Shown: positions 51,201-59,518, counted from the first letter of the stretch. The stretch: 64,000 bases of DNA from Schaalia sp. ORNL0103 (GCF_019429565.1 NZ_JAHXSA010000002.1:62001-126000), one strand, 5' to 3'. Notes: generated by a model from the letters alone, not told the origin. Numbers and translations are program-made.

Positions 51201-52043
51201 CTTGTCGGCGTTACCTGCGGCGATGCCGGCGACATGCGTCCCGTGGGAACCGTACGGGGTCTTCGCCGGCGACGCGTCGTTGTCGCCGTCCGCGTAGTCG
51301 TAGGCGAAGGGGAACTTCTGCGAGACGTAGACGCCGGTCTTGCCCTCACCCAGCTGCGAGGTCATCGCGGCGACCTTCTGCGGGGTGAGCGGGGGCGTTC
51401 CCGCGAGCTCGCCAGTGAATGCCGGATGCGTCATGTCGACGCCCGTGTCGATGACGGCGATGACCTTTCCTTCGCCCTTCTGGGCGACCTGGTCGATGTG
51501 CATCATGAGATGGGCGCTCAGGTTGACGGGGTCCTGCCCGCCGGTCTGCGAGGACTCGATACCACCCTCGGCATCGGGCGTGGCCACATCACTGACGCGA
51601 CCCTCGCGCTCAAGGAACGCGGCGCGTACGCCCGGGGCACGGCGGATTGCATCGAGCGCACCGACGGGTGCCTTGAGGGCGAAGCCCGACATGACGTTGC
51701 CGTACTCGTGCTCCACCTGGGCCTGCGTTCCCGGGTAGAGGGCGGACACGGCCTCGTTGATCTCACTGATCGCACCCTCGCGGGACGCGCCATCCTCGAG
51801 CTGGACGATGACGCCGACGACGCGCGCCGGGTCCGCCTCTGCGCCGGTCGAGGAGGGCGCGGACTGTCCGCTCTTCGAGGTCAGCGCCGTGTCGATGTCG
51901 CCCACGGGCAGGGAGGTTGCTGCGCCATCGTGCGTTCCGGTGGGTCCCGGGGGCAGGGGCGAGGCCAGGGTGGCCGGCCCAGTCACCGCGAGCGCGCACG
52001 CGCCGACGAAGGCGAGGAGGGCAGCCGGTTTCTTCGTTGACAT
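48222..52043 (-). CDS. Cell-wall subtilisin-type protease, paralogue of 44200-48024
   Basis: A 1273-residue paralogue with the same architecture: signal peptide, I9-like prodomain (about 74-147), triad Asp199, His267, Ser594, PA insert (KAKYPDGLAGKIALVSRG), Fn3-like domains, the DLHDPADGLWFYRHV module and C-terminal aromatic repeats. Some stretches are nearly identical to its neighbour (SSVYPTVVGAPEQSRPKADL), while the prodomain and parts of the catalytic domain have diverged, as expected after an old duplication with changed specificity. ATG 52043 (MSTKKPAALL) with GGAG 7 nt upstream is preferred to the longer frame. Confidence 0.93.
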   Translation of the reverse strand: MSTKKPAALLAFVGACALAVTGPATLASPLPPGPTGTHDGAATSLPVGDIDTALTSKSGQSAPSSTGAEADPARVVGVIVQLEDGASREGAISEINEAVSALYPGTQAQVEHEYGNVMSGFALKAPVGALDAIRRAPGVRAAFLEREGRVSDVATPDAEGGIESSQTGGQDPVNLSAHLMMHIDQVAQKGEGKVIAVIDTGVDMTHPAFTGELAGTPPLTPQKVAAMTSQLGEGKTGVYVSQKFPFAYDYADGDNDASPAKTPYGSHGTHVAGIAAGNADKIVGTAPNTQVIVAKVTRSEDDALLDSALLASLDDMLVLHPDVINLSLGWTAGMDGEADTVYATVYKKLQEAGITVNAASGNAFSTGYGNNSGKGLPYASDPDSSVMDEPATYSSVVAVASVENALMRNAFTVNGKDIGYQRARGLNGEKVAFFSDLPAGTYEYVDAGFASEEDAAALKAKYPDGLAGKIALVSRGNMTYQKKVENLYDLKPAGIVVYNNVSVGSLIAMNLTTQDMPAAFISQADGQAMLDAPEHTLSIAEGQVLPQSTVYEASEFSAWGVSPDLRLKPEIAAPGGEVFSSIPDGAYEQSSGTSMATPQMAGVSTIVLQRVQSDPLFASMSARQKADVVQNLIMGTARPLTDAAQTTGALYSPRKQGAGLVDALAATTSSVYPTVVGAPEQSRPKADLGDGTKGWHFDVTLHNLSGVPATYELSSQALSEIVDGGFFTQHSSDWRGRGVEIAYSGAASASAEGATVTVPASGEATVGIDITPGSEFASYVADNAPNGTFLDGFVRFASKTASQPDLAVPYLGFYGDWGKVPIFDALASDGGAHTRASAIVNGKTGDSLGYNPLVKAAERTGKPNPQRYVISRSTASGAPTILEPRTGTLRSVHSLTSTYTNEAGETVFSVTNHRNWKSLYQTSTEENTWVEAYHESTVFDANAEKFSHMPDGTYTLRIAASNDGPSRAEQSISYKFRLDTTAPVISGVTYGGDGPDMAVSFNVADDSPLAAIDLHDPADGLWFYRHVFTESEGSVGPDGRYMYHVEIPLMEISGAWSDQGGVGGVIDNPYLLAWDYGLNPSEPVSLDLPISDDNETASCKDPTGGHWIKEVRYWRYQCANERAYLGGGWFTIGGRDYQFSPSGYMMTGFVKHPSGDWMYVDSDGVPVGGWVLDGVYGGPYWYYLDPATKIMKTGWLADGGSWYYLTGSGAMAIGWVHDGGSWYYLSDSGKMATGWVKVGGTWYYLGPDGAMFTGTHVINGRTYVFDGSGAWVG

Positions 52044-52197
52044 AAGCCTTCTCCGATATGTTGGGGGACGGAGTGCCAGTGGCACCCGGTACGTCGGCGT
52101 ACCAGCCGTCTCCTCACAACATACCTCATGTGCCCTACCTGACAATCACCATCTTGCTTACCGATATGTGAAGCGCAGCTGAAGCGTCTAACACGAC

Positions 52198-52235
52198 CGG
52201 GCCCGGGAGCGCGCTACTGCGTTCCCGGACCCGGC
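52198..52235 (-). terminator. Terminator of the wall-protein gene
   Basis: CCGGGCCCGGGAGCG (52198-52212) with CGTTCCCGGACCCGG (52221-52235); one wobble and one mismatch. Confidence 0.75.
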
Positions 52236-52264
52236 GTATTGCCTGGCGGTAGGCGGATATCAGA

Positions 52265-54238
52265 TCACGGCATCCACATACCCGAGGCGTCGAAGGTGTA
52301 CATACGGCCGTTGATCATCTGCGTGCCGGTCACCATGGCCCCCGAGGGAGACAGGTAATACCAGGCGCCACCCAGGTTGAGCCAGCCGGTGGCCATCGCG
52401 CCCGAGCCGTGCAGGTAGTACCAGGTGCTACCATCCTTCACCCAACCGGTACGCATGGCGCCATCCGAGCCGAGGAAGTACCAGGAGCCGCCGATCATCT
52501 GCCAGCCGGTGAGCATCGCGCCCGAGCCGTGCAGGTAGAACCACGTGCCACCCAGGTTGACCCATCCGGTGGCCATCGCACCGGAGCCATGCAGGTAGTA
52601 CCAGACACCGTCGACCATGACCCAGCCGGTACGCATCAGGCCGTTGTCACCCAGGTAGTACCAGGAGCCGCGGACCATCTGCCAGCCGGTGAGCTGAGCG
52701 CCGGAGGCGTCGTGGTAGTACCAGGCTCCGCCGTCCATGACCCAGCCGGTGCGCATGTAGCCGCGTCCATCGAAGCGGTAGGTGTGTCCGTCGATCATCA
52801 TGGAGGTGTTCGTCGGGTACGTGCCGTCAGCATTGCGGTACCACCAGCCGACCGAGTCCATCATCCAGGCGCCCATCGGGGCGGGAGCAGGCTGCGGGTC
52901 AGGCGCGGGCTGCGGGTCCGGCTGAGGCTGCGGGTTGGGCGCAGGCTGCGGGTCAGGCGCGGGCTGAGGATCGGGAGCAGGCTGCGGATCCGGCTGAGGC
53001 TGCGGGTCAGGCGCAGGCTGCGGGTCAGGCGCAGGCTGCGGATCCGGGGCAGGCTGCGGGTCCGGGGCAGGCTGCGGGTCCGGCGCAGGCTGCGGATCCG
53101 GCGCAGGCTGCGGATCCGGCGCAGGCTGCGGATCCGGCGCAGGCTGCGGATCCGGGGCAGGCTGCGGGTCCGGCGCAGGCTGCGGATCGGGCTGCGGAGC
53201 AGGCTCAACCCACGGAGCAGGTGCCTTCGCGTCCTGCTTCACAGCCTTCACAACAGCGATTGTCGTCGCCGTTGCCGAGGTTCCATCGGGCAGGGTGGCG
53301 GTCAGGTTCACCTGATCCCAATCAACAACGTTGCCGCCAGTGATCGTCGCGCTCTTGCCGTCCTCGGCCACCTTCAGGATGACCGCGCCACCGTACTCCA
53401 GGCTCCAGGACAGGGTGGCATCCTTGAACTTCTCGGGAAGCAACGGCTTGAGGGTAACAGCCTCACCCTCCTCCATGTCCACACGGAGGTGATTGAGCGC
53501 AATCTCGTCCTTGTCCAGCTCGCTGACGCAGACCTGGACGCTGGCCATCACCGGGTCGAAGACCGTCGGATCCATGTAGTCGGCGACAGCCCTCACATCC
53601 GAGCAGCCTTCCTTCTGGGCAGTCACGAGGCCTGACTTCTCATCGACGTTGAGGACGTCAATGTCGTCGCCGGACCAATTGACCTTCGTCATGTTGGCGT
53701 TTTCCGGCATGCGCGTGACGCCAATGTTCGTCTGCTGGCCAACGTACAGATCGAGTTTTCCTGACTCGATACCAAAGTCGAGGGACGTCATCGCGACCGG
53801 TTCGATGGCGACATCGGCACGCTTGGACGGCATGCCGTCGCTGCCCCATGCGACGAGCTTGACGGTCGCGGGCAGGGCGTCGGTGTGGCCGGCCTTGGCC
53901 CAGGCGGCCTGGATATCGGAGAACTTGATGGTGAACGTGTAGTGATGCTTCCCGTCAGCGGTGACGTTGCCGGGGAAGTCGACGACGCGGCGATAGAAGA
54001 TCGCGTCGGAGGCTGGATCGCGCAAGTCGATGCTGGACAGGCCGGGATTGTCGACGACGGAGAAGGTGACCTGACCGCCAATACCTTCACTGGTGGTGGC
54101 GAGGTCGGAGATCATCGGACCATCCGCGTCGGGCGCGGGGGTTGCTGCCAGGGCGGGAGCGCCGAAGGCGACGCCGGACGCTGCCATCGCGCCGGTCGCC
54201 AGGGCCGCTATCCACGCCCTGTGAAATGTGTATGACAT
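52265..54238 (-). CDS. Surface protein: beta modules, PAPDPQ repeat stalk, aromatic wall-binding repeats
   Basis: A 657-residue secreted protein. Signal peptide to about residue 33; a first module (SSIDLRDPASDAIFYRRVVDF) homologous to the DLHDPADGLWFYRHV module of the two large proteases; a BIG2-like region (about 150-330) with one probable disulfide; a rigid stalk of about nineteen PAPDPQ-type hexapeptides; and about nine aromatic repeats (GWV-x-x-GGTWYYL-HGSGAMATG). The layout recalls pneumococcal choline-binding proteins with Pro-rich stalks. ATG 54238 is chosen because the SD (GGAG) overlaps the GTG at 54244. Confidence 0.9.
   Translation of the reverse strand: MSYTFHRAWIAALATGAMAASGVAFGAPALAATPAPDADGPMISDLATTSEGIGGQVTFSVVDNPGLSSIDLRDPASDAIFYRRVVDFPGNVTADGKHHYTFTIKFSDIQAAWAKAGHTDALPATVKLVAWGSDGMPSKRADVAIEPVAMTSLDFGIESGKLDLYVGQQTNIGVTRMPENANMTKVNWSGDDIDVLNVDEKSGLVTAQKEGCSDVRAVADYMDPTVFDPVMASVQVCVSELDKDEIALNHLRVDMEEGEAVTLKPLLPEKFKDATLSWSLEYGGAVILKVAEDGKSATITGGNVVDWDQVNLTATLPDGTSATATTIAVVKAVKQDAKAPAPWVEPAPQPDPQPAPDPQPAPDPQPAPDPQPAPDPQPAPDPQPAPDPQPAPDPQPAPDPQPAPDPQPAPDPQPQPDPQPAPDPQPAPDPQPAPNPQPQPDPQPAPDPQPAPAPMGAWMMDSVGWWYRNADGTYPTNTSMMIDGHTYRFDGRGYMRTGWVMDGGAWYYHDASGAQLTGWQMVRGSWYYLGDNGLMRTGWVMVDGVWYYLHGSGAMATGWVNLGGTWFYLHGSGAMLTGWQMIGGSWYFLGSDGAMRTGWVKDGSTWYYLHGSGAMATGWLNLGGAWYYLSPSGAMVTGTQMINGRMYTFDASGMWMP
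52875..53210 (-). repeat. Tandem 18-bp coding repeat (PAPDPQ)
   Basis: About nineteen copies of an 18-bp unit (GGATCCGGCGCAGGCTGC on the plus strand and variants) encode the Pro-rich stalk. Variation is mostly silent at third positions, with occasional PQPDPQ or PAPNPQ units. Copy number is likely variable between strains. Confidence 0.9.
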
Positions 54239-54244
54239 GCTCAC

Positions 54245-54610
54245 TCCAATGTTGATTCAGGCGAGCTATACCGCGCGGTTAAGTTATCTGCTCGCAATTC
54301 GCACGATACTGCGAAACCAGATACCTAGCAATGCTTTACTGGCTTACCATTCAGTAGCTACAAGGCATTGCGAGGGGAAATAAGGGGAGCCTTCATCCTC
54401 TTGTCAGCGAGATTTCAACACATTCACTGACCAATGAACATATGTTCCGTGACAAAAGCACACATGTTCACCGACAACCCTCTTAAAAGACTGAAATTCT
54501 GGATGGTACAGAATTCATTTGACACGGTAAATACCATAGCGAACTAACACAAACTGATACATGGCAGGCCCACGACCTCGACAAACATGCCACGGCACGC
54601 CGCGGGTGCC
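54245..54610. other. AT-rich intergenic region with a LexA-like palindrome
   Basis: 366 bp with lower GC than the neighbours and no supported ORF. It must hold the promoter of the wall-protein gene (minus strand). GAACATATGTTC (54436-54447) is a perfect palindrome of the form GAAC-N4-GTTC, the actinobacterial/Gram-positive LexA box pattern, about 190 bp upstream of the start codon. TTGACA at 54519-54524 (plus strand) has no good -10. Confidence 0.4.
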
Positions 54611-56341
54611 CTACTGCCGGTCCGACAGCTCCAGGTTCGCCCGCACGACGATACCGATACGCTCCACCATCTCCTCGTCGACCCACTCACCATCCAGGGC
54701 GGTCAAGCGCGGGTGAGTCGGGGCCTCGTCGAAGAGGAGATCAAAGCCGAGGATCGCCCGCCACAGGGGGATCAGCTCCTCGTTGTAGGTGTGGCCGTGG
54801 CCGCCGGGAGCGGTCCCCGCGACGGGCAGGTCGGCGAGCACCTGAATGAAGGTGACGAAGCGCGTGAACTCGACGAAGGGAGACACGTCGCGGCCCGCCC
54901 GCTCACGCAGCCAATCGGGCTGCATCCAGAGCATCTTCCGGTTCCACCACACGACCGGATCGGAGGCGTGCTGGGCGTAGACGAAGCGCGGGAAGCCCCA
55001 CGGCCCCAGCTCGCGCCCGTACAGGTCGGTGCGCAGGTCGGATGGCTCGTTCACGAAGCGCACGCGCCGACCGTTGTAGACGACGGGGGCGACCTCGGGG
55101 CTTCCCTTGTGGCGGGCTGCCGTCAGCTCGGCGTGCATCGGCGTGAAGGCGGGGGTCCCCACCCACAGGGCCCCATCCACTTGGGAGAGCGCCTCCTCGA
55201 CCGAGGAGAAAACCGACTGCGAGGCGAAAGCCCCCAAGGATTCACCGCAGACGAAGAGCGCGGGTCGGTCCGCCTCGTCCATCGTGTCGAGTTCGGCCCG
55301 CACCGCACGGAAGAGCGCTGCCGAGGCCTCCTGCGCCGGCTCGAGGCCGGTCAGCCAGTTGAGGGCCGAGGGCACGTAGGAGTACTGGAGCGAGGCGGTG
55401 GCGCAATTCCCGCGCGTCAGGAACTCGAGGGGCTGGACCTGCCACTCGTCAACCCAGCCGGAGCCGGTCGACGCGGCGAGGAGAATGACGGCACGATCGA
55501 AGGCACCCGTGCGGCGCAGCTCGGCGACCACCGTCGCCGCGGCCTGCTCGATGCCCGCCCCACCCGCAGGCATGCCGGAGTAGACGCGGATCGGCTCCAT
55601 GGCCTCGCCGCCGGTGACCTGGGCGATGTCGAGGCGCGAGGGGCCGCGCCCCAGGAAGACGCGCCCCTGACCGCCGACGGATTCCCAGGTGACGGGCGAG
55701 GCCGGGGATGCGGAGCGCTCGGGCACGAACGGCTTGTAGATACCGCGCGCGGTACGCGTATTCATCTGCTCGGCATGGTGGCGGAAGAAGCCGATTCCGC
55801 CGCGCAGGATCACGTTGGAGGTCAGGAAGAAGACGATGGCGGCCAGGATCGCGATGCCCACAACGATCGCCGCCGGGCGCGGCATGTAGCCGTCGAGTGC
55901 GCCGATCAGCATGCGTCCCACGCGGTTCAACGCCCCGACGATCAGGATGAGACACCAGGCGATGACGACCGTGCCGGCCGTCCCCAGGAGGTACTCGCCG
56001 AAGGTCTCCCCCGGCATATTGACGAGCCTGGCGGCGACGCGGGCCCGTCGGTAGGACTGGATGACCGCGTAGAGCCACCAGATCGCGAAGAGGGCGGCGA
56101 TGCAGACGCGGAAGCCGATCTCGACGGGCTCGGATGCGCGGATCGTCAGGCCGGTCAGGGCGATGACGCGGGCACCCACGTTCTGGACGACCACGCCGGC
56201 TACGTACCCGCAGGACACGAGGACGCCCGAAGCGACCGCGTGCCATGCCCACGAGCGCGCCATCAGCGACGGCGCCACACTCACCGCGTACATGGCGAGG
56301 GCGGCGATCACTCCCAGAAACGACACAGCCATGGCACCCAT
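54611..56341 (-). CDS. Abhydrolase_9 (DUF2319) membrane alpha/beta hydrolase
   Basis: A 576-residue protein. Several N-terminal membrane helices (about 1-210) are followed by an extracytoplasmic hydrolase domain: RVYSGMPAGGAGIEQAA, RTGAFDRAVILLAASTGSGWVDEW, LQYSYVPSALNWL, and the nucleophile elbow VCGESLGAFASQ, all typical of the Abhydrolase_9 family. The final His region is probably GHGHTYNEE. These are predicted lipases or esterases of the envelope. The start is uncertain (ATG 56341 or 56332; the longer frame adds a Gly/Pro-rich unlikely N-terminus). Confidence 0.85.
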   Translation of the reverse strand: MGAMAVSFLGVIAALAMYAVSVAPSLMARSWAWHAVASGVLVSCGYVAGVVVQNVGARVIALTGLTIRASEPVEIGFRVCIAALFAIWWLYAVIQSYRRARVAARLVNMPGETFGEYLLGTAGTVVIAWCLILIVGALNRVGRMLIGALDGYMPRPAAIVVGIAILAAIVFFLTSNVILRGGIGFFRHHAEQMNTRTARGIYKPFVPERSASPASPVTWESVGGQGRVFLGRGPSRLDIAQVTGGEAMEPIRVYSGMPAGGAGIEQAAATVVAELRRTGAFDRAVILLAASTGSGWVDEWQVQPLEFLTRGNCATASLQYSYVPSALNWLTGLEPAQEASAALFRAVRAELDTMDEADRPALFVCGESLGAFASQSVFSSVEEALSQVDGALWVGTPAFTPMHAELTAARHKGSPEVAPVVYNGRRVRFVNEPSDLRTDLYGRELGPWGFPRFVYAQHASDPVVWWNRKMLWMQPDWLRERAGRDVSPFVEFTRFVTFIQVLADLPVAGTAPGGHGHTYNEELIPLWRAILGFDLLFDEAPTHPRLTALDGEWVDEEMVERIGIVVRANLELSDRQ

Positions 56342-56614
56342 TGTGCCAGGCGCACCCGCCCCATTCAGGAGCGGCACGAGGCACGGACTCCCACACGCAC
56401 CGAGGGCTGACACGCGGCCCCTTCCTGCACCTCGCCCGTCACGCTCAGGCACCCCCGCGAACATACGGTTTCGCTCACCGGCAACAATCGGATACCGTGG
56501 GCACATCACCACCGACGTCATCACCAACGAAGACGGTTCAGACACTGGCGCCACGGACCCCCAACGCGCCCTGCACAAGCCAGGAAGACCAATGACGACA
56601 ACCATGCCGAACAT

Positions 56615-57103
56615 ATGCGCGGACTCCTCGAGCTCCTCAACAAGCTGCCCCCCAGGCCGCAGATCACCTTCCGCGGCTACGTCGATCGCACGGTGGACCG
56701 CATGCGGGTCGTCGGCTCGCCGGCGCTCACGTCGACGTCACACAGCCTCGAGACCGCGACGAACAACCTGGCGCGGCCGGAGGTCGCCATCGTCGTCGGC
56801 GCCAACGGGCGCGATCTCACCCCGATCTATGCGGTGGATCCCGACTTCAACCTCCAGGAGGTCACCTACCTCCCGAACTCCTACTTCCTCCAGCACGTCG
56901 CCCACGAGTACAACGGCGTGACCATCCAGGTCTACGAGGAAATCGTTCTGAACAGCGACTCCGCTGGATTCACGATCGCACATCCGCTGCGCACCTGGGA
57001 TCCGGTCCTGGCCGTCCTCGACCCCGCTCTGCGCACCGCGCGGGAGCGCCCGCTCCCCATGCCCGAGGGGTCCTCGGACCGGTTCCTGGAGCCCATTCGC
57101 TGA
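56615..57103 (+). CDS. Small ADP-ribosyltransferase-like protein (toxin-domain fragment?)
   Basis: A 162-residue ORF whose pattern fits the R-S-E class of ADP-ribosyltransferase exoenzymes: MRGLLELLNKLPPRPQITFRGY (Arg in F-R-G), the STS motif in ALTSTSHSLETATNN, and a late strand FNLQEVTYLPNSYF where the catalytic Glu would be in QEV; the usual preceding Glu two positions earlier is Leu. There is no ribosome site, and the frame stays open far upstream without a start codon, so it may be the detached C-terminal tip of a larger toxin. No immunity gene is obvious. Medium-low certainty. Confidence 0.45.
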   Translation: MRGLLELLNKLPPRPQITFRGYVDRTVDRMRVVGSPALTSTSHSLETATNNLARPEVAIVVGANGRDLTPIYAVDPDFNLQEVTYLPNSYFLQHVAHEYNGVTIQVYEEIVLNSDSAGFTIAHPLRTWDPVLAVLDPALRTARERPLPMPEGSSDRFLEPIR

Positions 57104-57131
57104 CGTTCCATGCGCTCGGCTCGCGCGCCGC

Positions 57132-57905
57132 TCACAGGTGAGTGAGCCACACGAGCGTCGCGTACGGGATGGTCACCTGCTCCCCCGGCGCATACCCGAG
57201 GTGGTCGTAGAGGTACCAGCGCAGGTTCTCCTGCATGCGCGCCCGGCCGGCCTCAGAGGAGCGAATGTACGAGGAGCGGGTCGTCCCCAGGGCGAGGATC
57301 TGCTCGGGGGTCATGCGGTCCTCCCAGGCGACCTGGGTGAGGGTCATCGGCGCGAAGCCGCCGCCCGGCGTGGGCGGGTTGTCGGGGCGGTGCACGTCGC
57401 CCGAGCGCATGATGCGCGTCAGTCGATGTACCCACGGGATCGACACGGCCATCTGATTCCACACGATCGCGAGCGCGCCGCCGGGTGCCAGGATTCGGGC
57501 CGCCTCGAGGCCCGCACGCTCGGAATCCACCCAATGCCACGACTGCGCAAAGACGACGATGTCATACACGTCGTTCGGTAACCCTGTCTCCTCCGCGACG
57601 CCGCCGTGCCAGGTGACTCCCTCGATCGACGAGGCCTGGGCGCGCATCGCCTCGGAGGGTTCGACCGCGTCGACGAGGAGACCGCCGCGAGCTAGGAGCT
57701 CGCTCATCTTGCCGGTGCCCGCGCCGATGTCGGCGGCGCGCAGCGGGCCACCCTGCCCCGACGCGTCGGCACCTCGCGCGCGCCGCGCGGCGTCGATCAA
57801 CGCGGCCACGGCCTCGTCCGGGTAGGCGGGGCGCACGGAGTCGTAGGCGCCACCCTCCCCGACAAACGGATTGACCTCGAGCGAGGCGGACAGGGTGTTC
57901 GGCAT
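57132..57905 (-). CDS. Class I SAM-dependent methyltransferase
   Basis: A 257-residue methyltransferase: ADIGAGTGKMSELLA (motif I), DAVEPSEAMRAQA (motif II), YDIVVFAQSWHWVD and LAPGGALAIVWN. The layout FVGEGGAYDSVRPAYP matches small-molecule methyltransferases related to yeast Tmt1. The substrate is unknown. ATG 57905 is preferred because homology begins there; the 147-nt longer frame is Arg/Ala-rich. Confidence 0.88.
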   Translation of the reverse strand: MPNTLSASLEVNPFVGEGGAYDSVRPAYPDEAVAALIDAARRARGADASGQGGPLRAADIGAGTGKMSELLARGGLLVDAVEPSEAMRAQASSIEGVTWHGGVAEETGLPNDVYDIVVFAQSWHWVDSERAGLEAARILAPGGALAIVWNQMAVSIPWVHRLTRIMRSGDVHRPDNPPTPGGGFAPMTLTQVAWEDRMTPEQILALGTTRSSYIRSSEAGRARMQENLRWYLYDHLGYAPGEQVTIPYATLVWLTHL

Positions 57906-57982
57906 CGTCTTTCGATCCCAGTTCTGTTGCCGTGAGCGAGGGGTGGCAGCGCGCCCGGCCGCGACCTCGTTGTCAGGAACAC

Positions 57983-59506
57983 TCACAGGACCGAGCTCCC
58001 CAGTCGACACACGTTGTCGATGTAGTGGACGTGCCACGGCAGGCCTCGCCACTCCTCGTAGGTGAGCTCGCGAGACTTCTCGCGCGTGCGGTCGTCATTG
58101 CCGTGCAGCATCTCGACCAGGCGCGAGCTGTCCGCGACGAGCACGATCTCGTAGTTGAGGCCGAAGGAGCGCACGTCCATGTTCGACGAGCCAATGATGC
58201 ACAGGCTCCCGTCGACGATCATGTACTTCGAGTGGAGCATCCGCGGCTTGTGGTACAGGTGGATGCGCACGCCCGCCTTCAGGAGCGGCCCGTAGTAGGA
58301 GCGCTGCGCGTGGCCGACCAGGAACTGGTCGAACTGCTCGGAGACGAAGAGCTCGACCTCGACGCCCGACAGCGCGGCGTTCGTCAGCGCGGTCATGAGG
58401 GCCTCGTCGGGGATGAAGTAGGGGCTCGTGATCGACACGTGCGTGCGCGCCGAGGAGATCATGTGGATGAACGCGCGCAGGTTCGGCTCGCCCGTGAACG
58501 CGGGGCCGGACGGGATGATCTGCATCGCCGAGATCTGCGTGTCCTCGTTCTCGGCTGCCAGCTGCGCGGCGGGCGGGATAAGGACATCGGGGGTCAGGAT
58601 CTCCTTGCACGCGTAGTACCAGTCGACGGCGAAGACCGCCTGGATCTGAGCGACGATCGGGCCGGTGACGGACACGCTCGTGTCGTCGTAGAGCATGCCG
58701 GCCTTCGCGTACGAGGGGGTGTCGTAGTCGGGGGCCACAAGGTTGTGGGAGCCGACGTAGGCCTCGCGCCCGTCGATGACGAGGATCTTGCGGTGGTTGC
58801 GCAGGTCGGGGCGGCGGATCTGTCCGCGCAGCGGGGCGAAGGGCAGCATCTCGTGCCACTCGATGCCCATGGCGTTCAGGCGGCGGCGGAAGTCCTTGTG
58901 GCCCGGGATTGTGCGCATGCCGTGGTGGTCGACGAGCAGGCGGACGGTGACGCCGCGGGCGACGGCACGCTCGAGGGCCTCGTAGAAGGGGGCCGTGTAC
59001 TCGTCCCAGGACGTCTGGTAGTACAGGGCGTTCACGTGGTGGGTGGCCGTATCGATGCTGGCGGCCATGGCCCGGAAGGTCTCGGCCGTGTCGTTGTAGA
59101 GGCGACCGACCCGCCCCACCGAGGCCGGGAAGCCGCTGAGGGTCCCGGACAGTCGCATGATCGAGGCGGTGTCATCGTCCGAGCCCGCGGGAAGGCCGTC
59201 GGGCCCGTCCGGCGCCTCGTAGTTCTCGGGATCGGGCGCGGTCGAGCCGGCCACGATGGCGTCGACCAGCTGGCGGGCTTCCGGGTCGTCGTCGAGCCTG
59301 CGGCCCATCGCCCACCACGAGCCAAAAATGAAGTACAGCGGCACACCCAGGAGGGGCCACAGGAAGATCAGCAGCAGCCACGCGGTCGACGTCGAGGCGC
59401 GGCGATGCTTGGGCACGATGCCGAGCGCAATGATACGGATGGCGAACTCGAAGGCCCCAAAGAGGAGCCACGCCCACAGCGGGGGTTCGGGATGTGGCGG
59501 CAGCAT
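57983..59506 (-). CDS. cls: Cardiolipin synthase (phospholipase D superfamily)
   Basis: A 507-residue enzyme with two N-terminal membrane helices (about 10-70) and two PLD catalytic motifs: NHRKILVIDGREAYVGSHN and LHSKYMIVDGSLCIIGSSN (each H-x-K-x4-D). It joins two phosphatidylglycerols or a close variant into cardiolipin. TACCAT lies 6 nt before the ATG, inside the 3' end of the next gene, suggesting its own leaderless promoter. Confidence 0.93.
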   Translation of the reverse strand: MLPPHPEPPLWAWLLFGAFEFAIRIIALGIVPKHRRASTSTAWLLLIFLWPLLGVPLYFIFGSWWAMGRRLDDDPEARQLVDAIVAGSTAPDPENYEAPDGPDGLPAGSDDDTASIMRLSGTLSGFPASVGRVGRLYNDTAETFRAMAASIDTATHHVNALYYQTSWDEYTAPFYEALERAVARGVTVRLLVDHHGMRTIPGHKDFRRRLNAMGIEWHEMLPFAPLRGQIRRPDLRNHRKILVIDGREAYVGSHNLVAPDYDTPSYAKAGMLYDDTSVSVTGPIVAQIQAVFAVDWYYACKEILTPDVLIPPAAQLAAENEDTQISAMQIIPSGPAFTGEPNLRAFIHMISSARTHVSITSPYFIPDEALMTALTNAALSGVEVELFVSEQFDQFLVGHAQRSYYGPLLKAGVRIHLYHKPRMLHSKYMIVDGSLCIIGSSNMDVRSFGLNYEIVLVADSSRLVEMLHGNDDRTREKSRELTYEEWRGLPWHVHYIDNVCRLGSSVL

Positions 59507-59518
59507 ACGCCTATGGTA
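59507..59518 (-). promoter_or_regulatory. Leaderless -10 element of cls
   Basis: Minus strand TACCAT, AGGCGT, ATG; overlaps the stop of the upstream gene. Confidence 0.45.

Noticed and set aside
49200-52040. Very long plus-strand open frame (over 900 codons) opposite the second large protease, with similar ones at 44167-46059 and 46405-48045
   Set aside because: They mirror high-GC coding genes in a complementary frame; their compositions are Arg/Gly/Val/Asp-rich without domains, while the minus-strand proteins have full S8 triads and repeats.
52875-53210. CRISPR-like array because of regular short repeats
   Set aside because: The 18-bp units are in frame, without spacers, and encode a Pro-rich stalk.
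54519-54547. Plus-strand promoter starting with TTGACA
   Set aside because: No acceptable -10 at 16-18 nt, and it would only read into the 3' end of a convergent gene.
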